Shown: positions 33,143 through 42,922, counted from the stretch's first letter. The stretch: DNA of 64,000 bases from Chryseobacterium takakiae (GCF_900129385.1 NZ_FQVO01000013.1:34412-98411); one strand, 5' to 3'. Notes: generated from the sequence alone by a model not told the origin. A program made the numbers and translations.

Positions 33143-36103
33143 ATGAAATCAAAAAAAATACTCTTAGCGGCTGCGGTGTTCTATTTCGGGATCTCCGACG
33201 CACAGCAGTCTCAGTACTTTACCCAAAAAGAAAACTACCGGTTCGGCCTTGCTGAAAATCTTTATCAGACCAAAATATACAACGCTTCTCAATACGAATA
33301 TGCCCGACAATATTTCTACAATCAGAATTTGTCAAGGTCAAGACAGGAAGCGGCGCAGTTTTTTGATAATGTAATCGGTGTCATTCTTCAGAAAAACCAT
33401 GCGGAAGAAGGTTTAACGGCATTTATTAAAGAATATCCGAACTCGGCGTATTTTGCACAGGCTAATTTACCGCTGGCCGATTATTACCTTGCTAAAAAAG
33501 ATTTCCCGAAAGCTTTGGAAACACTTAAAAAAGTAAACCAATATCAGCTTTCCAAAGAAGAAAATACACAGTATGTCCTGAAATTAGGATATGCGAAGTT
33601 CATGATGGGAGATTCCAAAGGAGCAACCGATGCTCTTGAAGAAGCCTACAAAACGGCAGACGAATCCCAGAAAGGGGACATTGCTTACATGCTCGGACAT
33701 TTGTATTACTCCGACAGGCAAAATGACAAAGCCTTCCAATATTTTGATTCGGTAAAAGATCAGCCGAAATATTCTAAGCTTGTCCGTCCTTATTATGTAC
33801 AAATGTATTATAATGATAAGGATTATAATAAAGCAATTTCAGAAGGAACCGCTTTGCTGAATGAAGATATTTCAGAATCTTATAAAGCGGAAGTGCATAA
33901 AATCATCGGTGAAAGTTATTTCATGCAAGGGGATTACACTTCGGCTTATCCTCACCTTAAGGATTATCTGAGCGTTCAGCAGAACCCTTCGGAAAACGAC
34001 CTTTACGAAATGGGATTTGTGGCGGCACAGCTTAAAAAATATGATGAAGCGGTTTCGTATTATAATCAATTGTTAAACAGCAATTCAGCGCTGGCTCAGA
34101 ATGCTTATTATCAACTTGGAAATGCGTATCTCGCGGTAGATAAAAAACAAGAGGCGCTTTCTGCTTTCCGTTCTTCCTACCAGATGAACTATGATCCGAA
34201 AGTGAAAAAGCTGGCTCATGAACAGTATGCGAAATTAAGTTATGATATCGGGAATCCTTTTGAAAGCGCTTCCACGGTAATTCAGAATTATATTACGGAA
34301 AACCCGGATACCAACGGTTCAGAGATGAGATCGCTTTTGGTGAAATCATATCTGTATTCCGGAAACTACAAAGAAACGCTTAACGCTATCGACAGGCTTC
34401 AGAATTCATCCCCTGAAATTGATAAAATCGACCAGGAAGTTTCTTATTTATTGGGAACGGAAGAGTTTAACAAAGGAAATTATGACGAAGCGGAACAGTA
34501 TTTCCTCAGAAGTTTAGGATTTAATATCAATAAAGAATTTAATAATAGAGCATTGTACTGGCTCGGACAGGTGTATTACCAGAAAGGAAATTATCCTTCT
34601 GCTATTGTTCGTTATGAAAAGCTCTTAAATGAAAATTTCCCTGAAAAGCAGCAGCTTCCTTACGATTTGGGATATGCTTATTTTAAATCTAAAAAGTTTG
34701 ATCAGGCAGAACAGTATTTTACCCAATATTTGAAAAATCCGAAGCCGGAATTCAAAAATGATGCGGAGCTTCGTCTAGCAGACATCAATTACGCCAACAA
34801 TAATCTGAATGAAGCCATTGCCATTTATGAGAAAAATGAAGATGCCACAGATTATACGCTGTATCAAAAGGCGATGGCATTAGGATTTAAAGGCGATACG
34901 CAGGCAAAGATTTCCAATCTGAAAAACCTGTTATCCAAATATCCGGATTCTGAATATTATGATGATGCCCAATATGAAATCGGTACGGCTTATGCCGCTC
35001 AGGATGATTTTGCCAACTCGAATGATTTCTTTGCTAAAGTCATCAGAAATTCATCAGACAAAGACCTTGTTGCCAATGCTTCAATCTACAGAGCTCAGAA
35101 TTATATCGATCTAAACCAGAGTGATAAAGCTTTAGCTGAATTAAGATCTCTCGGCGAGCAGTACAGAAATACGGCTTACGCTGAAAAAATTGTGCAGGCT
35201 GCCAAACCGATCTTCACCAAAAACGGAGATGTGGCAGGATATGAAAGCTTTGCAAGAAATATTGGCGTCAATGTAGATGCCTCTGAAATCGACGAAATCA
35301 ACCTTTCCACAGCGAAACAATACTTTGCTAAAAAAGACTACAAGAATGCAATTTCTTATTATGAGAAATATTTGACCCAGAACCCTACGGGAGAAGGTCT
35401 TTATCAGGCTAAATATGAGCTTGGGGAAAGCTATTACCAGACAAAAAATACAACAAAAGCACTCTTGGTTTTACAGGAAATTGCCAATGTTCAGAATGAT
35501 TACCAGGATGATGCACAGACCCGCCTTGCACAGATTTATATTGCACAGGGCGATACGGCAGAAGCCAGAAAATACCTTGAAAACATCAGGAACTCTTCAA
35601 ACGTGAATGTTAAAAACTACGCAAATGTAGAACTGATGAAATTGTATGCGGAAGAAAAGAATTTTTCTGGAGCCGAAAAACTGGCGGATGCGGTAATTGC
35701 CAATAATAAAAACTCAGCAGCCGTTATTGAAACCGCTAAAGTAATCAAAGCAAGAAGCCTCATGAATTCCGGAAAAGACAAGGATGCGCAGGCAGCTTAT
35801 GCTTCTCTGGAAAAGTCTTCCAACACGGAAGTTGCAGCAGAATCACTTTACGCAAAAGCATTTTATCAAAATAAAGCGAAAGCTTTCAAATCTTCCAACG
35901 AAACCATTTTCAGGCTGGCTAATAATTATTCTTCCGAAGAATATTGGGGCGCAAAAGCGCTTGTGCTGATGGCGAAAAACTATGTAGGCTTAAAAGATAA
36001 TTACCAGGCAAGTTATACCTGTGATCAGATTATCGAAAACTATAAAGATTTCCCGGAAATCGTAGCGGAAGCAAAAGAAGTGAAAAAGCAGATTAAAAAA
36101 TAG
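33143..36103 (+). CDS. exported tetratricopeptide-repeat protein
   Basis: The 986-residue protein begins with a signal peptide ending around SDAQQ. It is then built almost wholly of TPR units (for example YLLGTEEFNKGNYDEAEQYFLRSL, ALYWLGQVYYQKGNYPSAIVRYEKL, DLGYAYFKSKKFDQAEQYFTQYL), probably more than twenty. Such an all-TPR solenoid in the periplasm suggests a scaffold for envelope assembly. It is followed after 5 bp by a lipoprotein gene and then by an outer-membrane barrel, so the three are one cluster. Similar TPR proteins occur beside TonB-dependent-receptor-like genes in this group. Confidence 0.88.
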   Translation: MKSKKILLAAAVFYFGISDAQQSQYFTQKENYRFGLAENLYQTKIYNASQYEYARQYFYNQNLSRSRQEAAQFFDNVIGVILQKNHAEEGLTAFIKEYPNSAYFAQANLPLADYYLAKKDFPKALETLKKVNQYQLSKEENTQYVLKLGYAKFMMGDSKGATDALEEAYKTADESQKGDIAYMLGHLYYSDRQNDKAFQYFDSVKDQPKYSKLVRPYYVQMYYNDKDYNKAISEGTALLNEDISESYKAEVHKIIGESYFMQGDYTSAYPHLKDYLSVQQNPSENDLYEMGFVAAQLKKYDEAVSYYNQLLNSNSALAQNAYYQLGNAYLAVDKKQEALSAFRSSYQMNYDPKVKKLAHEQYAKLSYDIGNPFESASTVIQNYITENPDTNGSEMRSLLVKSYLYSGNYKETLNAIDRLQNSSPEIDKIDQEVSYLLGTEEFNKGNYDEAEQYFLRSLGFNINKEFNNRALYWLGQVYYQKGNYPSAIVRYEKLLNENFPEKQQLPYDLGYAYFKSKKFDQAEQYFTQYLKNPKPEFKNDAELRLADINYANNNLNEAIAIYEKNEDATDYTLYQKAMALGFKGDTQAKISNLKNLLSKYPDSEYYDDAQYEIGTAYAAQDDFANSNDFFAKVIRNSSDKDLVANASIYRAQNYIDLNQSDKALAELRSLGEQYRNTAYAEKIVQAAKPIFTKNGDVAGYESFARNIGVNVDASEIDEINLSTAKQYFAKKDYKNAISYYEKYLTQNPTGEGLYQAKYELGESYYQTKNTTKALLVLQEIANVQNDYQDDAQTRLAQIYIAQGDTAEARKYLENIRNSSNVNVKNYANVELMKLYAEEKNFSGAEKLADAVIANNKNSAAVIETAKVIKARSLMNSGKDKDAQAAYASLEKSSNTEVAAESLYAKAFYQNKAKAFKSSNETIFRLANNYSSEEYWGAKALVLMAKNYVGLKDNYQASYTCDQIIENYKDFPEIVAEAKEVKKQIKK

Positions 36104-36108
36104 CTTTC

Positions 36109-36600
36109 ATGACAATTAAGGTTATAATATATTTTTTTCTTTTTTCTATTTCATTGTCTAGCTGTTTTCCTTCTTACAATGCTAATAACAAAGAATACAG
36201 AAGGATAAAACCGGATTTTCAAAAGCAGAAAGCTTTTGTCATCAATAAAGAACTGGAACGTGAATTTACTATTTTAAAACAATCTGATATTTATGAGATT
36301 GTAGACGATAGTACGGATGTCGCAAAAATAAAATTGTATGAATTAGTTCCGGATGAAAGGTTTCAGTGTGGCAATTTAATGGCAGGAAGTATGCTGACTT
36401 TAGGATTGTTGCCTTCGGTTTATCGTACTAAAGATACTTTCAGCTATGATGTTTCTGATAATGATACAATTAAAAATTATCAATTTAAATTAGAAGTTAA
36501 TCAGAGTTTATGGCTATTTAATATATTCAGACTGGGTAAAACTTATAATAAACAAGCAGGGAAAGCATTATTGGGGAGTTATATGGCTTCCAGTAAATGA
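36109..36600 (+). CDS. small predicted lipoprotein
   Basis: The 163-residue product has a signal peptide with a lipobox (LSSC, lipid-modified Cys19), followed by a mostly beta-rich mature part with a GLLPSVYRTKDTFSYDV segment. I recognise no family. It begins 5 bp after the TPR gene and overlaps the open frame of the following barrel gene, although the most likely barrel start is 33 bp downstream. It probably sits on the outer membrane and is made with its neighbours. Confidence 0.7.
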   Translation: MTIKVIIYFFLFSISLSSCFPSYNANNKEYRRIKPDFQKQKAFVINKELEREFTILKQSDIYEIVDDSTDVAKIKLYELVPDERFQCGNLMAGSMLTLGLLPSVYRTKDTFSYDVSDNDTIKNYQFKLEVNQSLWLFNIFRLGKTYNKQAGKALLGSYMASSK

Positions 36601-36632
36601 TCTCTAATTATATTTTTTCAAATAAAGAAAAT

Positions 36633-38393
36633 ATGAACAGGAAAATTCAAATATTATCTATATTATTCTTAGGGGTTTCGTCGGTGGCGTTTTCCCAGAT
36701 CAAAGAGGAAAAACTGATTCTTAATAAAAAAAGAGAACCGGAAGTAAAGAAGATCGAAAAAAAGAAAACTTCGGTAGAAACCATTAAAAATTATCCGCCG
36801 GAAGAAAAGTCCCAGAATCCTGTACAGTACAGAATTACGGATGTTCCTGCGGTTTCGGATTTTAAAACGTCTACCATCCAGGGACAGGATGTGACCCCGA
36901 AATTTGAAGGTTCGGCACAAAATAATTATATCCAGTTCGGAATGGGGAACTATGGGAAAATTCTGGGTGATGCCAATATTTCCAAAACCCTGGAAAACAA
37001 AATTGAAGTCGGTGTTGATGCTCATTTTCTTTCCACACAAGGCCTTAAAAAGGTTTACGACTGGGATTCTAAGCAAAGCTCTACCAAACTGGGTGCTTTC
37101 CTTAATTCTTACGGAGATAAAGGGAAATTCAACTTAAATGCCGAATACGGTTTAGACAGCTACAATTACTATGGAATTTATGCGCTTGAACCGGGAGATG
37201 TAGATCTGGACCAAAGGGTTAACCAATTCAAAGTAAATGGATATTATGATTTTTATTCCAATGAAATTCTGAATGATGTCCGGGTAAAATCATCTTTCCT
37301 GAAAGACCATTTTGATGCGCAGGAAAATCAGGTTTCCATTTTAGCCAACTTATCAAAACATGCAGTTGAAATCGGTAAATCCGGCGTTAATCTGAATGCT
37401 GATCTGGGCGTAGGTGTAGAAGCGGTGAAAAGCGAATTTGCTATTCTTAATCAGAATTCATCAAACTTTGTTAACCTGAATCTGGCTCCGAAAGTGACCT
37501 TTAGAAAGGGAGAATCCTATTTAATGTTGGGTTCTTCATTTGCATTTCTGAATTCAAAAAATCAGAATGCGATGATGGCTGAACAGATGAAAAATAACAA
37601 AACCTACTGGTTTCCACAGGCCGAATTCCAGTATGCTGCAGCAGATGAGTTTAAATTCTACGGTGGGGTAGACGGAGGTCTTAAACTGAATACCTATGCC
37701 GACCTTTTACAGCAAAATCCATTCATTGTTTCTGATCAGTACCTGAGACCAACTGAAACAAAGTACCATTTTTATGTAGGTTTGAGAGGAGATATCGACG
37801 AAATGTTTAAATATGATGTTTCTGCAGGCTACGGAAAAATGAATGATATCATGTTCTTCAGGGCAAATGATCTGTTTGATTATACTTCGGTGAACCGTTC
37901 TGCCTATAATTATGCCAATACTTTTTCTGCAGTTTATGACAACGGAAATGTAGGCGATATCAAAGGAAGCCTTCAGTATTTCCCGCTGGCAAATCTTATT
38001 CTTGATACGGAAGTGAAATTTACCAAGTTCGACCTTGATAATTACTCGGATATTTATAATGTACCGCTTGTAACCGCATCCATCGGGGCAAAATATACCA
38101 TGCTTGATCAAAAATTAATGCTTGGTTTTAAAGGAATTTTTGCCAGTGACAGAACCACGAATTCGTTTGTGCTTGAGGGAGTTGGCAATCCGGTAACCTA
38201 CCTTTCTACCGAGGATACCAATGATAAAGTTGGGGGGTATGCTGATTTAAACTTATCAGCAGAGTATAAAATTCACAAAAATTTCAGTATTTTCGCACTC
38301 GGAAATAATCTACTGAACTCCAAATACCAAACTTATAAAGGTTATAAAGTTCTTGGTGCACAAATTTTGGGAGGCGTGAAGATTACATTCTAA
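36633..38393 (+). CDS. outer-membrane beta-barrel protein (TonB-dependent-receptor-like)
   Basis: From the ATG at 36633 the protein has 586 residues, with a signal peptide ending near VAFSQ. After a Lys/Glu-rich spacer (~25-70), the rest is alternating amphipathic strands ending in an aromatic-terminal LGAQILGGVKITF strand, as in outer-membrane barrels. It resembles the barrel of TonB-dependent receptors (NLLNSKYQTYKGYKVLG near the end), but I see no clear plug domain or TonB box. The upstream ATG at 36597 would put a charged stretch ahead of the signal peptide and is not favoured. It is the third gene of the TPR cluster. Confidence 0.75.
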   Translation: MNRKIQILSILFLGVSSVAFSQIKEEKLILNKKREPEVKKIEKKKTSVETIKNYPPEEKSQNPVQYRITDVPAVSDFKTSTIQGQDVTPKFEGSAQNNYIQFGMGNYGKILGDANISKTLENKIEVGVDAHFLSTQGLKKVYDWDSKQSSTKLGAFLNSYGDKGKFNLNAEYGLDSYNYYGIYALEPGDVDLDQRVNQFKVNGYYDFYSNEILNDVRVKSSFLKDHFDAQENQVSILANLSKHAVEIGKSGVNLNADLGVGVEAVKSEFAILNQNSSNFVNLNLAPKVTFRKGESYLMLGSSFAFLNSKNQNAMMAEQMKNNKTYWFPQAEFQYAAADEFKFYGGVDGGLKLNTYADLLQQNPFIVSDQYLRPTETKYHFYVGLRGDIDEMFKYDVSAGYGKMNDIMFFRANDLFDYTSVNRSAYNYANTFSAVYDNGNVGDIKGSLQYFPLANLILDTEVKFTKFDLDNYSDIYNVPLVTASIGAKYTMLDQKLMLGFKGIFASDRTTNSFVLEGVGNPVTYLSTEDTNDKVGGYADLNLSAEYKIHKNFSIFALGNNLLNSKYQTYKGYKVLGAQILGGVKITF

Positions 38394-38406
38394 TTAGAAT
38401 TCATAG

Positions 38407-38453
38407 ATGATAATTGATGAATGATTAATCATTTATAATTCATCAGTTATCAT
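38407..38453. repeat. 16-bp inverted repeat between the barrel gene and tRNA-Arg
   Basis: ATGATAATTGATGAAT pairs with ATTCATCAGTTATCAT (one mismatch). It lacks a T-run, so it may be a weak or Rho-assisted terminator, or a barrier before the tRNA. Confidence 0.5.
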
Positions 38454-38462
38454 TTATAAAAT

Positions 38463-38536
38463 GGCTCCGTAGTTCAACTGGATAGAATAACGGATTTCGG
38501 CTCCGTCGGTTGGGGGTTCGAATCCCTCCGGGGTCA
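38463..38536 (+). tRNA. tRNA-Arg (anticodon UCG)
   Basis: The 74-nt sequence folds as a cloverleaf. The acceptor is GGCTCCG with CGGGGTC (two wobbles), the anticodon stem is ACGGA/TCCGT with loop TTTCGGC (anticodon TCG, reading CGA), and the T arm contains GGTTCGAATCCC with discriminator A. The 3' CCA is not encoded. A strong terminator follows. Confidence 0.95.
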
Positions 38537-38539
38537 CTT

Positions 38540-38573
38540 AAGGAGACAACTTTAACGGTTGTCTCCTTTTTTA
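38540..38573 (+). terminator. terminator of tRNA-Arg
   Basis: A perfect 11-bp stem (AAGGAGACAAC with GTTGTCTCCTT), a seven-base loop and a T-run follow the tRNA directly. Confidence 0.9.
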
Positions 38574-38575
38574 TT

Positions 38576-38605
38576 TTGTAATTATTATTTGATAGATAAA
38601 ATTTG
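38576..38605 (+). promoter_or_regulatory. predicted fdhD promoter
   Basis: TTG at 38576-38578 and AAAATTTG at 38598-38605 (one mismatch) are 19 bp apart. The start near 38612 would give fdhD a ~21-nt leader and excludes the ATG at 38603 as its start. Confidence 0.45.
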
Positions 38606-38632
38606 TACCTTTATTTACAATTGTTTTTAATT

Positions 38633-39508
38633 ATGAAAGCGCATCTGTTATCAGGTACATCAATAAAGCAGATAGAAATCGTTAAGGTAAAGGATAGCAC
38701 CTGTTTTTGTTATACAGATGATGTCTCTGTGGAAGAACCATTGGAAATAAGGATTATATACGGCTTGGCTGATAAAAAAGAATCTAAAAATATATCGGTC
38801 ACCATGAGAACCCCGGGAAATGATCCCGAACTGGCGGTTGGGTTTTTATTTACAGAAGGAATTATTACCGGCAATGAACAGATAAAAGCCATTTATTCCC
38901 CGGATAAAGCATGCGCGAGAAACAGCGAAAATAGCATTATTGTCGAACTTAATGAATCTTTCGTTCCTGAACTTATGAAGGTGGAAAGAAACTTTTATAC
39001 CACTTCCAGTTGTGGTGTCTGTGGAAAAGCTTCCATAGAATCCATAAAAACAGTAAGCATTTTTAAAGAGCATAAAAAACAAAATACGGAAGTTTCTCTG
39101 GAAGTACTGTATCAGCTGTCTGAAAAGCTGCAGTCTTTTCAGAATAATTTTAGTATAACCGGTGGTATACACGCTTCAGGTCTTTTTGATTTGGAAGGTA
39201 ACCTTCTTGCCTTACGTGAAGATGTGGGAAGACATAATGCTTTGGATAAGCTTATAGGATATGCGCTGTCTGCGAATATGCTTCCACTTGACAATACAAT
39301 TTTGCTTCTCAGCGGAAGAGCAAGCTTTGAGCTGATTCAAAAGGCCGCAATGGCGGGAATTACAACTGTTGCCGCAATAGGAGCTCCATCAAGTCTGGCA
39401 ATAGAGCTGGCAAAAGAATTTGATATGACTTTATTAGGCTTCCTGCGCAACAACAGATTTAATATGTATCATTGCGGAAGCCATTTTAAAATTGAAAATT
39501 TATTATGA
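38633..39508 (+). CDS. fdhD: formate dehydrogenase accessory sulfurtransferase FdhD
   Basis: From the ATG at 38633 the protein has 291 residues. It contains the FdhD core: EEPLEIRI, MRTPGNDPELAVGFLFTEGII, the catalytic cysteine motif SSCGVCGK (Cys127 and Cys130), GGIHASGLFD, LREDVGRHNALDKLIG and LSGRASFELIQKA. FdhD passes sulfur from a cysteine desulfurase to the Mo of bis-MGD in formate-dehydrogenase-type enzymes. The target is the YdeP-like oxidoreductase two genes downstream, and a NifS-like desulfurase is 3.5 kb away. The next gene starts within its stop codon (4-bp overlap). Confidence 0.93.
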   Translation: MKAHLLSGTSIKQIEIVKVKDSTCFCYTDDVSVEEPLEIRIIYGLADKKESKNISVTMRTPGNDPELAVGFLFTEGIITGNEQIKAIYSPDKACARNSENSIIVELNESFVPELMKVERNFYTTSSCGVCGKASIESIKTVSIFKEHKKQNTEVSLEVLYQLSEKLQSFQNNFSITGGIHASGLFDLEGNLLALREDVGRHNALDKLIGYALSANMLPLDNTILLLSGRASFELIQKAAMAGITTVAAIGAPSSLAIELAKEFDMTLLGFLRNNRFNMYHCGSHFKIENLL

Positions 39509-39855
39509 AAATAAGAATTAAAGACCATTCAGTAAGATACCGTTTGACCCAGTCCGAAGTAGCAGAATTAGGAAAAAGCGGAAAGATTTCAAACACCACA
39601 GAGTTCATTAACCGTTCTTTTGTTTATGTTATTGAAAAAACAGAAGATTCGGAACTATCAGCAGCTTTTATTGAAAATAAAATTATCCTGAAAATGCCGG
39701 AAACCATGATTGATGAATGGATTTCTACCGATAGAGTAGGTTTTGAAGGAAAATCCGGTTTGGTAAAGATTCTGGTGGAAAAAGATTTTGTGTGTATTGA
39801 TAACACCCTGGAAGATCAAAGTGACAATTATCCTAATCCGAATATTAAATGTTAA
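39505..39855 (+). CDS. small protein between fdhD and the YdeP-like gene
   Basis: The 116-residue product begins MKIRIKDHSVRYRLTQSEV, like a group of small Bacteroidota proteins of unknown function that I believe correspond to DUF7009, though I cannot confirm this. It has no signal or membrane segment and is mostly beta-strand. The start overlaps the fdhD stop by 4 bp, and the YdeP-like gene starts 28 bp after its end. A role in maturation or regulation of the oxidoreductase is plausible by context only. Confidence 0.7.
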   Translation: MKIRIKDHSVRYRLTQSEVAELGKSGKISNTTEFINRSFVYVIEKTEDSELSAAFIENKIILKMPETMIDEWISTDRVGFEGKSGLVKILVEKDFVCIDNTLEDQSDNYPNPNIKC

Positions 39856-39883
39856 GTCTTTCATTTTTTAAATGTAGAAAATC

Positions 39884-42280
39884 ATGGAAAACAAAGATCT
39901 GTTCAGTAAAAAAGATGAAAGCAGCAAAACACCTTCAGCAGAATCTCCATATCAGTTAGCGGACCTTAAAATAAAAGCTCCGAAAAATTGGGCAGCGGGA
40001 GTTCCAGCCGTTATTCACTCCATCGATCAGCTTATTCTCAATGCTTCTGTTCTTCGCGGCGGAAGAGCACTTTTCAGCATGAACCAGTTTGATGGATTTG
40101 ATTGTCCCAGTTGTGCCTGGCCCGATCAGGATGATGAGCGTTCTAAATTAGGAGAATATTGCGAAAACGGCGCAAAAGCTCTGGCGGAAGAAGCTACTTC
40201 AAAAAAGATCGGCGCAGATTTTTTTAAAGAAAATTCTGTATATGACTTAGCAAAAATGACAGATTTTGAAATCAGCCAGCTGGGAAGGATCGCAGAACTA
40301 ATGTATCTTCCGAAAGGAGGAACGCATTATGAGCCGATAAGCTGGGATGATGCCTTTGCAAAAATTGCAGAAAAATTAAACGCACTGGATTCACCGGATG
40401 AAGCCATATTTTACACCTCAGGAAGAACAAGCAATGAAGCAACGTGGGTGTATCAGTTATTCGGCAGAGAATTCGGAACCAATAATTTTCCGGACTGCTC
40501 CAATATGTGCCATGAAACTTCAGGATATGCGCTTTCCAGAAGTATCGGAATAGGAAAGGGAACTGTAAAACTGGAAGATTTTTATGATACTGATTTAATC
40601 ATTATTATCGGACAAAATCCGGGAACCAATTCGCCGAGAATGCTTTCTGCCCTTACAAAAGGGAAAAAGAACGGCGCTAAAATCATAGGAATCAATCCGT
40701 TGCCGGAAGCCGGTCTGAAAGGATTTAAAGACCCTCAGAATGTCCGTGCATTACTGAACAAGCCTTTCGAATTATCAGATTTACATCTTCCCGTTAAGAT
40801 CAACGGAGATATGGCGCTTTTAAAGGCCCTTCAAATCCTTGTGTTGGAAGAAGAAGCGAAAAATCCGGGGAAAGTGCTGGATCATGATTTCATAACCAAT
40901 AAAACAGCATGTTTTGAAGCTTTGGCTGAAGAATTAAAACGGTATGACCTTGATTTTTTATCCCTGCAATGCGGAATTCCGGTAGAAAATTTGAAGGAAG
41001 CAGCACAGATGATTGCTTCAAAAAAACGCATCATTATTTGTTGGGGGATGGGAATCACGCAACAGCATAATGGTGTGGAAATGATCTATAATATTGTAAA
41101 CCTTTTATTAATGAAGGGCAGCATCGGGATTCGCGGGGGAGGAGTCTGTCCGGTCCGTGGTCACAGCAATGTTCAGGGAAACAGGACTTTACTCATCAAT
41201 CATCATCCTACAAAAGAGCAATTAGACAAGCTGGAGGAATATTATGGTTTTAATGTTCCCAGAAAAGGAGGCTATGATGTGGTGAATGCACTGAAAGCGA
41301 TGCACGAAGGAAAAGTGAAATTTATGTTCTGCATGGGTGGAAATTTTCTTTCCGCATCACCCGATACCAGCTTCACGGCAGAAGCCATGCGTACTCTCGA
41401 AATGTCGGTCATGGTTTCTACAAAACTCAACAGAAATCATCTCATTCATGGAAAAGAAGCGCTCATCCTGCCGGTAATTTCCAGAAGTGAAAAAGATATC
41501 ATTAATGGAGAAATTCAGCATGTAAGTACAGAAAATTCAATGGGAGTAATCCAGGCTTCAAAAGGAATTTTAGATCCTATTTCAGAACATTTGATCAATG
41601 AAACCCATGTTGCATGCAGAATGGCAAAAGCGGTTTTAGGAGACCGTTCTGTAATTGACTGGGATAAATTCATCAACAGTTATGATGCCATCCGTTATGA
41701 TGTAGAGCAATGCATCCCGGGATTTGAAAATTACAATGAAAGAGTGGTGCAAAAAGGTGGTTTTTATCTTCCGAACGCTGCAAGAGACGGTGTCTTCAAC
41801 AGCGAATTTTATCCTGGAAAAGCAGCCTTCAACATCACATCAGTACCGGATAATTTGCTTGCCGAAGATGAATATCTGATGGGAACAACCAGAACACACG
41901 ACCAGTTCAACACCGTTGTATATGGTTTAAATGACCGCTACCGCGGAATTTTCAACGAAAGAAGAGTCGTTATGATGAATGAGAAAGATATTGAAAAGGC
42001 TGGATTAAAAGAAGGCGATCACGTAGATCTTTTTAATTATGATGATGGCAAAGAGAGAATTGCACCGCTTTTCATTGTCGTAAAATATCCTATTCCGCAG
42101 AAAAGTACCATGACCTATTTCCCGGAAACCAATGTTCTGGTTTCTATTAACAATGTAGTAAATGGTGCCAATATGCCTGCCTCAAAATATGTCCGGATTA
42201 AAATCAGAAAACATAATCCCGATATTTTTAAAAAGATCGATGAACACATCATCGCAGCAGCAGGAACAACTATAGAGTAA
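39884..42280 (+). CDS. FdhF/YdeP family molybdopterin oxidoreductase
   Basis: The 798-residue enzyme belongs to the DMSO-reductase superfamily, YdeP branch. The N-terminal FDCPSCAWPD replaces the usual [4Fe-4S] motif, and GRTSNEATWVYQLFGREFGTNNFPDCSNMCHE includes Cys209, expected to bind Mo. The C-terminal part has the MGD-binding TRTHDQFNT and VYGLNDRYRGIFNERRVV. No selenocysteine is used. E. coli YdeP relates to acid resistance, but the natural substrate is unknown. It lies in an fdhD operon and next to convergent mobA, fitting its bis-MGD cofactor. Confidence 0.92.
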   Translation: MENKDLFSKKDESSKTPSAESPYQLADLKIKAPKNWAAGVPAVIHSIDQLILNASVLRGGRALFSMNQFDGFDCPSCAWPDQDDERSKLGEYCENGAKALAEEATSKKIGADFFKENSVYDLAKMTDFEISQLGRIAELMYLPKGGTHYEPISWDDAFAKIAEKLNALDSPDEAIFYTSGRTSNEATWVYQLFGREFGTNNFPDCSNMCHETSGYALSRSIGIGKGTVKLEDFYDTDLIIIIGQNPGTNSPRMLSALTKGKKNGAKIIGINPLPEAGLKGFKDPQNVRALLNKPFELSDLHLPVKINGDMALLKALQILVLEEEAKNPGKVLDHDFITNKTACFEALAEELKRYDLDFLSLQCGIPVENLKEAAQMIASKKRIIICWGMGITQQHNGVEMIYNIVNLLLMKGSIGIRGGGVCPVRGHSNVQGNRTLLINHHPTKEQLDKLEEYYGFNVPRKGGYDVVNALKAMHEGKVKFMFCMGGNFLSASPDTSFTAEAMRTLEMSVMVSTKLNRNHLIHGKEALILPVISRSEKDIINGEIQHVSTENSMGVIQASKGILDPISEHLINETHVACRMAKAVLGDRSVIDWDKFINSYDAIRYDVEQCIPGFENYNERVVQKGGFYLPNAARDGVFNSEFYPGKAAFNITSVPDNLLAEDEYLMGTTRTHDQFNTVVYGLNDRYRGIFNERRVVMMNEKDIEKAGLKEGDHVDLFNYDDGKERIAPLFIVVKYPIPQKSTMTYFPETNVLVSINNVVNGANMPASKYVRIKIRKHNPDIFKKIDEHIIAAAGTTIE

Positions 42281-42298
42281 AATAATTTGGTTAAAAAA

Positions 42299-42898
42299 TT
42301 AAATTTTTAATATTCTTTGGGCTTTTTCCAGATCTTCGGGAGTATTCACGTTCATCAGAAAATCAGGATTTTTTGGTTGTAGTATTGTGGCATCACTGTT
42401 AATCAAAATTTTTCGGAGCGAGGTATTTCCTTTTGCAAGAAAATGCTGAAGCAAAGGATAGCTTTTAGGTTCCCATATTGCGATCAGCGGTTCCGGTAAT
42501 CCGTCAGAAGGATTTTCATACGCTGTTGCTGTTTTTTCCGGATCTCTGGATTGGATAAGAAATTTTATATGGTTTTTATCTAAAAGAGGAAGATCACATG
42601 CAATGACCAGCCATGCTTTATCTCTCTGGAAATCCAACGCAGAAAGCAATCCGCCAAAAGGCCCCATATTTACAAAAGTATCGGGAAGAGCCTGATAATC
42701 TGAATTAAAATTTTCAAGCTGATCCTGTCGGCATGAAATAAAAACCTGATCGCACAACGAAGCTAAAAGATCAGCTGCATAATACCGCTGTTCTTTGCCA
42801 TGCCAGTTGATTTTGTCTTTAGGATTTCCCATTCTCAGGCTTTTTCCTCCTGTGAGAATAAGTCCGTTTAATTTGGGAAAATCAGTCCTGGAAAGCAT
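42299..42898 (-). CDS. mobA: molybdenum cofactor guanylyltransferase
   Basis: From the ATG at 42898 the protein has 199 residues. It begins with the nucleotide-binding LILTGGKSLRMGNPKDKINW and contains IACDLPLLD with its metal-binding Asp. MobA attaches GMP to Mo-molybdopterin to form bis-MGD, the form needed by YdeP-like enzymes. The extended open frame to 42979 is ruled out by a perfect -7 box (TATATTTG at 42915-42922) inside it. It converges with the YdeP-like gene and is divergent from the cysteine desulfurase. Confidence 0.9.
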   Translation of the reverse strand: MLSRTDFPKLNGLILTGGKSLRMGNPKDKINWHGKEQRYYAADLLASLCDQVFISCRQDQLENFNSDYQALPDTFVNMGPFGGLLSALDFQRDKAWLVIACDLPLLDKNHIKFLIQSRDPEKTATAYENPSDGLPEPLIAIWEPKSYPLLQHFLAKGNTSLRKILINSDATILQPKNPDFLMNVNTPEDLEKAQRILKI

Positions 42899-42914
42899 AA
42901 TTGTAATTCTGCTA

Positions 42915-42922
42915 CAAATATA
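42915..42922 (-). promoter_or_regulatory. -7 box of mobA
   Basis: TATATTTG on the minus strand matches TAnnTTTG exactly, 17 bp upstream of the start at 42898. The nearest TTG is 15 bp further, slightly closer than usual. Confidence 0.45.
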
